A stretch of 46,105 bases of DNA from Oscillospiraceae bacterium. GTDB taxonomy: Bacteria; Bacillota; Clostridia; Oscillospirales; Oscillospiraceae. How positions within the stretch are numbered: position 1 is the stretch's first letter; the number at the start of each line of letters is the position of its first letter. The translations under genes were made by a program, and so were the position numbers. Positions 41,453 through 46,105 of this stretch are shown here, piece after piece. The notes beneath the pieces were generated by a model. The model had not been told where the DNA came from. It worked only from the letters and a program-made list of their open reading frames with translations, and did not search any database. The DNA lies in the NCBI GenBank assembly GCA_017501695.1, contig JAFVWL010000131.1, positions 1 through 46,105 of the forward strand. Reading direction: 5' to 3'.

Positions 41453-42301
41453 TTAGACCTGGGGAAGTGTACGGCTCAGGATCTCTTCAAAATAAGGGGT
41501 CCACCATTCCAAATACCCTGCCTTGAGGGGATGGATCGGGTCACGCATATAAAGTTTATACTGGGAATCCGTAATGTTGTTAAAGTCCGCATCGTTATAC
41601 AGATCGATGATGTGAACCTCATAGCCTTCGATGGCGTTCCATTTCTCCACCAGCTCATGGGTAAGCTGAACCAGCCGGGCATAGTCCGTGCCGGAAGGAT
41701 CCCGGTTTCCCGTCAGGCCGTCATCTCCAAAGTAGGCTCCGGAGTAGAAGTATACCGGACAACCCCAGGTCTCCCAGACGTAGGCAATGATGTACTCCAT
41801 GGCACCCAGAGTAGTTTTCACATCAAAGGAAGCCTTATCGGTAACATCGGCGCCGGTAATCCGGCCCCACTGGGAAAGGTTTTCCGATTTGGCATCATTG
41901 GTGGAAATCTGGCACACGAAAGCATCCACCTTTGCCTGCTTGTCAAAATTCTCGCTGTTGTTCAGCCGGGTAACATAGGAGTCTTCCGACGAAAACCAGG
42001 ATTGGTAGGGCTTATCGATCAAAGTCGTGCCGGAAACCGCTTCCTTGACGCACACCGCGCCGTTTCTGGCAGCGATGTAATCCGCCACCGCCTGCTCTCC
42101 GCTTTCCATACCAAGGGTCACAGAAGAACCCAGCCAGTAGATCGTCTTTCCGGTAAGAGCCGTATGACTGGCAGTAATATTCTGAGCATCGTAAATGGCA
42201 CCGTTTCCGGGCACGAAGGCATAGAAGCCCACCGCACCGGCAGCAACGGCCGCGGCGAGAAGCACCGCGATGATTATGAACCTGATCTGTTTTTTGTTCA
42301 T
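41453..42301 (-). CDS. Membrane-anchored SGNH/GDSL hydrolase (operon 2)
   Basis: Protein of 282 residues. N-terminal helix (about 8-29) as anchor or signal. SGNH blocks: GSSVT with S60, the glycine in AVSGTTL, ISTND, and D254/H257 in DPIHPLKAGY, which is the complete catalytic set. It is probably an extracellular esterase acting on acylated sugars. It is first in the operon, 59 nt before the GH3 gene, so the operon combines one deacylase, one glycosidase and one CE1-like esterase. It is unrelated in motif detail to the SGNH-LRR proteins. GGAGAGG precedes the start. Confidence 0.9.
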   Translation of the reverse strand: MNKKQIRFIIIAVLLAAAVAAGAVGFYAFVPGNGAIYDAQNITASHTALTGKTIYWLGSSVTLGMESGEQAVADYIAARNGAVCVKEAVSGTTLIDKPYQSWFSSEDSYVTRLNNSENFDKQAKVDAFVCQISTNDAKSENLSQWGRITGADVTDKASFDVKTTLGAMEYIIAYVWETWGCPVYFYSGAYFGDDGLTGNRDPSGTDYARLVQLTHELVEKWNAIEGYEVHIIDLYNDADFNNITDSQYKLYMRDPIHPLKAGYLEWWTPYFEEILSRTLPQV

Positions 42302-42323
42302 AATGCCCTCTCCTTTGTTCTTG

Positions 42324-42398
42324 TAATGTACATTATACAGTGATTTTCACCAAACGCACGATTTTGGCAATATCTGCATCCATATCGCCACAATTCGC
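42324..42398 (-). promoter_or_regulatory. Activator-type promoter of glycan operon 2 with direct repeats
   Basis: Minus strand -10 TATAAT (42332-42337), no good -35 at 17 nt. Direct repeats GCGAATTGT (42390-42398) and GCAGATATT (42369-42377) are separated by 12 bp; the proximal one is 31 nt from the -10, exactly as in operon 1. Twelve of the 18 repeat positions are the same in the two promoters. A perfect palindrome TAATGTACATTA (42324-42335) overlaps the -10 box and may be a further operator. Confidence 0.55.
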
Positions 42399-42409
42399 TT
42401 TTTTACAGC

Positions 42410-42439
42410 ACAGTTGGTCGTTTTTCTGGCACGGTTGGC
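42410..42439 (+). promoter_or_regulatory. Second 9-12-9 direct repeat pair, opposite orientation
   Basis: On the plus strand ACAGTTGGT (42410-42418) and ACGGTTGGC (42431-42439) are separated by 12 bp. The first fits the AgrA/LytTR consensus at all defined positions. The flanks are also alike (GCACAGTTGG and GCACGGTTGG). It lies upstream of the pair at 42369-42398 and just before the kinase terminator. Confidence 0.55.
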
Positions 42440-42464
42440 AAGCCATATCATCAGGACGCACAAG

Positions 42465-42500
42465 AAAAGCGAAGAAACCCAACCGGATTTCTTCGCTTTT
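42465..42500 (-). terminator. Terminator of regulator-kinase operon 2
   Basis: Perfect 13-bp stem AAAAGCGAAGAAA (42465-42477) with 42488-42500, 10-nt loop, ending in UUUU on the minus strand, directly after the kinase stop. Confidence 0.8.
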
Positions 42501-42506
42501 CATAAT

Positions 42507-43814
42507 TCAGTTTTCAGAATCCAGGGGGATCAGAATACTCAGGCAGAAGGTATTCTCTGTGATGTTGAAATTGATGTTCCCGCCGTATTTCTGGACAATA
42601 TATCGAATGCTTCGCAATCCGAAGCCATGGCTTTCCTTGTCGGCCTTTGTGGTAACCGGAAGACCGTCCTTGAACGTGAGCTTCTCTTCACAGTAGTTTT
42701 CCATATGAATGTTTACAAAACCGCCCCGGGAAAAGACACGCAGACTGATGATCCGCTTGCTTTCGTCGGTAATTTTGACCACGTTTTCGATGGCGTTATC
42801 CAGAGCATTGCCAAAGAGCGCGTAGATATCCATGTAGCGCATCCTCTGCAGTCCGGCACCGTCCGCCATATAGGTAAAACGGATCCCCTTCTGATTGCAG
42901 AACAGGCCCTTTTCCGTCAGGACGCAGTCCAGAGCATCGTTGCCGGTTTTGGCGTAATTGTCATAGATCATCACCGCGTTTTGCAGTTCCTCGATCTCCG
43001 CCCTGCGTTCGGCGGAATCATCCATGGATTTCAGCGCCGCGATCTGGTGTTTCAGATCATGGCACTTGATGTTGATGATCTCCATGTTGGCCTGGGCCAT
43101 CTCGTAGTACCTTCCCTCCTGGGCAAGCCGGCGTTCCAGCTCGTTGGCATCGCTCTGGAGTTTATTGGTTCGGAACAGGCCAATCAGCAGACAGATCAGG
43201 AATACATCCAGAATCACGGAATAGATTTCGTAGACGATGGCAATGCCGGAATTCTTCAGCAGCTCCCCTTGCATATGGCGGATGTAGATGCCCAGAACAA
43301 TGAGGACCAAGGAAAAGGATGCCGCCAACGCCAGAACCGGGAGGCTGGAAATGGACACATCCGCCTCGAACCGCCGGTCCCGCAGATACAAGAAATAAAA
43401 CGCAGAATAGACCGTCAGATAAAAGACAGAGTAAGTCAGAAAGGATGTGAACCGCTGGGCTTCCAGATCCATGCCCGCAAGAAGAATGACGCCATTCATA
43501 AACAGGCGGCAGAGATGATGGGCAAAGTTCTGGAGCACAAAAGAAAAGACACAGAAATACAGGGCGTTGAACGCGGACATATTGAACATCGTCAAGGATG
43601 CCGCGACCACCGCCAAATAGGGGATCAGGTAAAACAGGTAATAGCTCCAAGGCAGAGGAAGGGCCAGCAGGCTGTCCTGCATAAAATAGAACGAAACGGA
43701 CAGCAGACACAGCGACACCGGGGCCGCAAGCTGAAAAAGCCTGGTCTTGGGAAACCGGTAAAAGAATAAGGCAAAGGGCAGCAAAAGCTGGATAAAAAAC
43801 ATGACCATATCCAT
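42507..43814 (-). CDS. GHKL sensor histidine kinase, AgrC-like (system 2)
   Basis: Protein of 435 residues with about six membrane helices in the first 215 residues, a coiled coil (about 216-245), and a GHKL kinase domain. The phospho-acceptor is H252 in KCHDLKHQIAA, the N box is LFGNALDNAIEN, and the glycine box is GFGLRSI. It resembles the kinase at 20088-21404 in size and layout but differs in its sensor part, so a different signal is likely. It starts 6 nt after the LytTR regulator. No peptide precursor or processing gene was seen. Confidence 0.92.
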   Translation of the reverse strand: MDMVMFFIQLLLPFALFFYRFPKTRLFQLAAPVSLCLLSVSFYFMQDSLLALPLPWSYYLFYLIPYLAVVAASLTMFNMSAFNALYFCVFSFVLQNFAHHLCRLFMNGVILLAGMDLEAQRFTSFLTYSVFYLTVYSAFYFLYLRDRRFEADVSISSLPVLALAASFSLVLIVLGIYIRHMQGELLKNSGIAIVYEIYSVILDVFLICLLIGLFRTNKLQSDANELERRLAQEGRYYEMAQANMEIINIKCHDLKHQIAALKSMDDSAERRAEIEELQNAVMIYDNYAKTGNDALDCVLTEKGLFCNQKGIRFTYMADGAGLQRMRYMDIYALFGNALDNAIENVVKITDESKRIISLRVFSRGGFVNIHMENYCEEKLTFKDGLPVTTKADKESHGFGLRSIRYIVQKYGGNINFNITENTFCLSILIPLDSEN

Positions 43815-43820
43815 AAGACA

Positions 43821-44531
43821 CTACTCCCCTACCTTGGAATAGAATACAGACAACGCATCCAGGAAGCTCTTTTTATAATTCCGGCTGATGCTCAGGGTAT
43901 CCTTCCCTACCGTAACCGAAAAGCCTGCCACATGATTTACATGAGCCAGATTCACCAGATACGATATACCGCACCGGGCAAAACCACGGCCGCTGAGCCG
44001 GGCTTCCGTATCGTTCATACTGGCACGGACCCGGTAGGTCCCAGCCTCCGTATGATAGACAACAAAATGCTTATCGCTTTCAATATAGCGGATCCGGGAC
44101 ACCTCGATTTTCGTAACTCCATCTGCCGTTTCCAAAAGCACAAAGCTTCCGGCATATTTCCTGCGGAGCCGGATGGCTTTATCCATCTTCAGGGAGAAGT
44201 TAAAATACTCTACCGGCTTCAGCATGAAATCCAGAGCGTCCACCTCGTAGCCCTTCAGGGCGTATTTTGCCATATTGGTGACAAAGATCAGGGACACGGT
44301 CTGATCCACAGCCCGGAGCCGGCGGGCCGTGGCCATGCCGTCCAGCCGGGGCATTTCGATATCCATAAACACAATATCGCAATCTCCGGTGTAATCCGCG
44401 ATAAACTGCAGGCCGTCCGTGTAATGGCTCAGCCGATAGGCTTCCCCGGATTCCTCGAAATACTTTTTCACATACCGCTCCAAGAGCTTGGCGCTGGAAA
44501 TGTCGTCTTCCACAATGGAGATATGAAGCAT
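43821..44531 (-). CDS. LytTR response regulator (system 2)
   Basis: Protein of 236 residues. Receiver domain with IVEDD at the start, phospho-acceptor D57 in IVFMDIEMPRLDG and the lysine in FMLKP. The LytTR DNA-binding domain follows (IRYIESDKHFVVYH, GRGFARCGISYLVNL, LSISRNYKKSFLDAL). ATG at 44531 chosen for GGGAGGCGG upstream. Likely targets are the direct repeat pairs at 42369-42439 in front of the SGNH-GH3 operon. Its own promoter is clear and constitutive-looking. Confidence 0.94.
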   Translation of the reverse strand: MLHISIVEDDISSAKLLERYVKKYFEESGEAYRLSHYTDGLQFIADYTGDCDIVFMDIEMPRLDGMATARRLRAVDQTVSLIFVTNMAKYALKGYEVDALDFMLKPVEYFNFSLKMDKAIRLRRKYAGSFVLLETADGVTKIEVSRIRYIESDKHFVVYHTEAGTYRVRASMNDTEARLSGRGFARCGISYLVNLAHVNHVAGFSVTVGKDTLSISRNYKKSFLDALSVFYSKVGE

Positions 44532-44560
44532 AGAGCCGCCTCCCATCCGATTTTTCGATT

Positions 44561-44589
44561 ATTATAGCAAGTTCTTTTTCAGGATACAA
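44561..44589 (-). promoter_or_regulatory. Promoter of regulator-kinase operon 2
   Basis: Minus strand -35 TTGTAT (44584-44589), 17-nt spacer, -10 TATAAT (44561-44566) with extended TG, 29 nt before the start codon. Confidence 0.72.
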
Positions 44590-44696
44590 CCATAAATTCG
44601 ATTCTTTTCCGGGCTTCAGTTGCAGTTTTTCCACAGCATCGAGAAGGCACTTCCCTTGCCGCAGGGGAATCGATAGCATTTGGAAATATGAAAAGA

Positions 44697-44726
44697 AAAA
44701 AAGACATCCAAAAGGATGTCTTTTTT
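44697..44726 (-). terminator. Terminator after the flavin-type protein gene
   Basis: Perfect 13-bp stem AAAAAAGACATCC (44697-44709) with 44714-44726, 4-nt loop; U tracts on both strands, so it can act in either direction. The rest of the 335-nt stretch 44532-44866 holds the promoter of the regulator operon and a GAAACT motif cluster, but no gene. Confidence 0.82.
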
Positions 44727-44750
44727 GAATTAGTTTGATAATAATGATAC

Positions 44751-44832
44751 GGTTTCAAAAGGGTTCATTTGGTTTCACTCAAAAAACGAAACTATTAAGC
44801 GGGAAGTGAAACTCTCTTTTAGGACTGAAACT
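44751..44832. repeat. Cluster of GTTTC/GAAAC motifs at about 20-nt steps
   Basis: GGTTTCA (44751), GGTTTCACT (44771), then CGAAACT (44787), TGAAACT (44807) and TGAAACT (44826). The first two are inverted relative to the last three, and steps within each arm are 19-20 nt. It lies in AT-rich DNA downstream of the flavin-type gene. The meaning is unknown; the repeats are too short and irregular for CRISPR. Confidence 0.4.
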
Positions 44833-44866
44833 ATGCTAATCAGTTTGTCGAATTGGAATTGGTCAG

Positions 44867-45295
44867 TCACTTAGAAAAATCAATATCATAACGAGTTCCG
44901 TGAGATAACAGTAATCCGTGTGTTAGTTCAATTCGCAAAATGCATGTATTCACATCGTCAAAATTATTATGTCCGTTATCAATCCATTCAGCAAACATGG
45001 TGCGCATCAAATTGGCAATTTCTTTGTTCTCTTCTTTGCCGAAATATCCCAGATTCACACCTTTTCCATGGGCAGTGAACCAATCACCTGCGATTGCCAC
45101 CACGGGATTTTTGGCAATCTGTTTCATCTTGTTTGACAAGCCATAAGTAAGTACATAAAATGCGCTATCAAAATAAAAGGCATTTACGTTGCGCACATAG
45201 GGCGTTCCATCAGCCATTGTTGCTAATGCAATAATGCTGTCTTTTCCAAAACGTTCAATAAGTATCGTTTCTGCTTCTTTTGTTAATTTCTTCAT
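44867..45295 (-). CDS. Pyridoxamine 5'-phosphate oxidase-like flavin-binding protein
   Basis: Protein of 142 residues. The pattern SIIALATMADGTPYVRNVNAFYFDSAFYVLT followed (in part) by KMKQIAKNPVVAIAGDWFTAHG is typical of the split-barrel FMN-binding superfamily that includes NimA-like and general-stress proteins. ATG at 45295 has GGAGG upstream. The reading frame is markedly AT-richer than its neighbours, with A/T-ending codons, which suggests recent acquisition. It has its own promoter and terminator. The substrate or redox role is not known. Confidence 0.85.
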   Translation of the reverse strand: MKKLTKEAETILIERFGKDSIIALATMADGTPYVRNVNAFYFDSAFYVLTYGLSNKMKQIAKNPVVAIAGDWFTAHGKGVNLGYFGKEENKEIANLMRTMFAEWIDNGHNNFDDVNTCILRIELTHGLLLSHGTRYDIDFSK

Positions 45296-45332
45296 TTTTC
45301 GTTCCTCCGTCAAAGTCAAGTTTGTCGAATAG

Positions 45333-45361
45333 ATTGTATCAAATTGCTGTATAAATATCAA
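45333..45361 (-). promoter_or_regulatory. Promoter of the flavin-type protein gene
   Basis: Minus strand -35 TTGATA (45356-45361), 17-nt spacer, -10 TACAAT (45333-45338). It lies just after the tRNA terminator. Confidence 0.68.
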
Positions 45362-45370
45362 CCAATATAG

Positions 45371-45411
45371 AAAAAGCACGATGGTTTTGTATCAAAACCA
45401 TCGTGCTTTTT
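45371..45411 (-). terminator. Terminator of the tandem tRNA-Leu unit
   Basis: Perfect 18-bp stem (45371-45388 with 45394-45411), 5-nt loop, five U residues on the minus strand. It begins right after the CCA end of the first tRNA. Confidence 0.92.
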
Positions 45412-45499
45412 TGGTGGGCGAGGCGGGACTTGAACCCGCACGTCCGCAGTGAACACTAGAACCTGAATCTAGCGAGTCTACCAATTCCACCACTCGCCC
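45412..45499 (-). tRNA. tRNA-Leu (anticodon CAG), downstream copy
   Basis: 88 nt including an encoded CCA. Acceptor stem GGGCGAG pairs with CTCGCCC, discriminator A, long variable arm as in leucine tRNAs. The anticodon stem CTAGA/TCTAG encloses the loop TTCAGGT, giving anticodon CAG for CUG codons. The T arm carries GTTCAAGTC. Differs from the other copy by one base in the variable arm region. Confidence 0.96.
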
Positions 45500-45529
45500 A
45501 TATGTAATTAAGTGAAGTTTAATAGAGAC

Positions 45530-45617
45530 TGGTGGGCGAGGCGGGACTTGAACCCGCACGTCCGCAATGAACACTAGAACCTGAATCTAGCGAGTCTACC
45601 AATTCCACCACTCGCCC
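45530..45617 (-). tRNA. tRNA-Leu (anticodon CAG), upstream copy
   Basis: 88 nt including CCA, same anticodon loop TTCAGGT. One base differs from its neighbour (plus strand CGCAATGAAC against CGCAGTGAAC). The two genes are 30 nt apart and are co-transcribed from the promoter at 45661-45689. Confidence 0.96.
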
Positions 45618-45660
45618 ATCTCTATTCTCTTCTCGCCAAGCCTTCGCTCAACGCTAGAGT

Positions 45661-45689
45661 ATATTAGCACAGGAAGCGAAATTTGTCAA
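45661..45689 (-). promoter_or_regulatory. Strong promoter of the tRNA-Leu pair
   Basis: Minus strand perfect -35 TTGACA (45684-45689), 17-nt spacer, -10 TAATAT (45661-45666), 43 nt before the first tRNA. Confidence 0.75.
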
Positions 45690-45718
45690 CACATTTTTTT
45701 GCTTCCGGCGAATATTTT

Positions 45719-45916
45719 TTAATCCTTGTAGTACAGCATACAATGGCAGTAGCCCTTAAAATTGGGGTCCGCCACCTGTTCCCGGAACTCCTGGCAGATG
45801 CACTTGTTCTCTTCCGTCCGTTCCAGCCGGCAGGGGCAGTAGCCGCCGGTGCGCTTCAGGCCCTCACGGATGGTTTTCACCATTTCCTTGTCCTCGTTCA
45901 GTCTGAATGCCGCCAT
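45719..45916 (-). CDS. Small ferredoxin-thioredoxin reductase-like protein
   Basis: Protein of 65 residues with six cysteines in three CxC pairs: CPC (27-29), CIC (39-41) and CHC (57-59). This is the pattern of the catalytic chain of ferredoxin:thioredoxin reductase, which binds a [4Fe-4S] cluster next to a redox-active disulfide. The spacing between pairs differs from the plant-type enzyme, and the protein is much shorter, so thioredoxin reduction is not certain. ATG at 45916 follows GGAAG. A -10 TATAAT lies at 45939-45944. It is upstream of the tRNA promoter on the same strand. Confidence 0.8.
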   Translation of the reverse strand: MAAFRLNEDKEMVKTIREGLKRTGGYCPCRLERTEENKCICQEFREQVADPNFKGYCHCMLYYKD

Positions 45917-45997
45917 AGATAACACTTCCTTTCAAAATGATTATATCATGGCTGTCAAGGCAGTAAATTGTAGTTTATATCAGCACCGCACCCCTTG

Positions 45998-46090
45998 CCC
46001 CCCGCATTTATGAGGGGGGTGGCCCGAAGGGCCGGGGGGAGAAAAAAGAACTCCCCCAGTCAAAAATCGGTTCCGAAGAGCCGATTTTTG
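45998..46090. repeat. Structured GC-rich intergenic element, cut at window end
   Basis: Four hairpins follow each other: CCCCCC with GGGGGG (45998-46003 / 46014-46019), GGCCC/GGGCC (46021-46025 / 46029-46033), GGGGGA/TCCCCC (46035-46040 / 46051-46056), and CAAAAATCGG with its complement (46061-46070 / 46081-46090). No gene is present. This looks like a dispersed structured repeat of the kind common in gut Clostridia, or the end of an adjacent RNA gene; the window edge cuts it. Confidence 0.5.
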
Positions 46091-46105
46091 CCAGCCCCCT
46101 CTTGA

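Noticed and set aside
44751-44832. CRISPR-like spacing of GAAAC motifs
   Set aside because: Motifs are 6-9 bp, partly inverted, and there are no long identical repeats or cas genes.
44532-44866. Possible peptide pheromone or agrB/agrD genes near the two-component systems
   Set aside because: No short open frame with ribosome site and no AgrB-like membrane protease was found in this gap or in 22112-22224 and 42302-42506.

Overview
The window looks like a chromosomal piece of a spore-forming, moderately GC-rich gut Clostridium (Bacillota, probably Oscillospirales/Oscillospiraceae). Grounds, all from the sequence: a GerA spore-germination protein; strong Shine-Dalgarno sequences (AGGAGG type) and many sigma-A promoters with 17-nt spacers; a short-form prolyl-tRNA synthetase; a BspA-type leucine-rich protein ending in a dockerin; GH3 and GH78 glycosidases; and AgrC/AgrA-type two-component systems. 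No phage, transposon or CRISPR array was seen.

Layout. 1-362: no gene, but two tandem consensus promoters point left out of the window over an AT-rich leader, as expected upstream of an rRNA operon. 363-9007: housekeeping and core genes: GerA protein; NUDIX hydrolase, mnmE, cysteine desulfurase and an HEXXH membrane protein as one operon; a P-loop kinase-like protein; proS; L-serine dehydratase. 9060-12089: cell-surface acylation locus A (small membrane protein, MBOAT acyltransferase, SGNH-LRR protein). 12211-19885: glycan operon 1 (GH78 rhamnosidase, GPH-type sugar transporter, membrane-tethered permuted GH3, four-helix membrane protein). 20088-23178: histidine kinase, LytTR regulator and AraC regulator. 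23289-29589: site-2 protease-like protein, dockerin-LRR protein, ychF, an exported protein and an XRE regulator. 29803-36245: acylation locus B (AMP-forming acyl ligase, small membrane protein, MBOAT, lipoprotein with LRR and SGNH domains, SGNH-LRR protein). 36559-42301: glycan operon 2 (SGNH hydrolase, second permuted GH3, second four-helix membrane protein, CE1-like membrane esterase). 42507-44531: its own kinase and LytTR regulator. 44867-46105: AT-rich flavin-type protein, two tRNA-Leu(CAG) genes, a ferredoxin-thioredoxin reductase-like protein and a structured GC-rich end.

The most interesting content is a module present twice. Each copy reads: LytTR regulator, GHKL kinase, terminator, about 200 nt of intergenic DNA, then an operon with a circularly permuted GH3 that has a membrane helix at each end, followed at once by a small four-helix membrane protein. 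In both intergenic regions I find two 9-bp direct repeats separated by 12 bp, the AgrA/LytTR site geometry, placed exactly 31 nt upstream of a good -10 box that lacks a good -35. This suggests that each two-component system directly switches on its own surface GH3 operon.

A second theme is a duplicated MBOAT/SGNH acylation machinery in which SGNH domains are fused to BspA-type leucine-rich repeats, in both domain orders. Locus B also carries an AMP-forming ligase, so it resembles a dlt-type pathway without a visible carrier protein. Together the window suggests a bacterium investing in surface glycan decoration, deacylation and glycoside hydrolysis under peptide- or ligand-type two-component control. 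The functional links are inference; gene families and site geometry are read from sequence.
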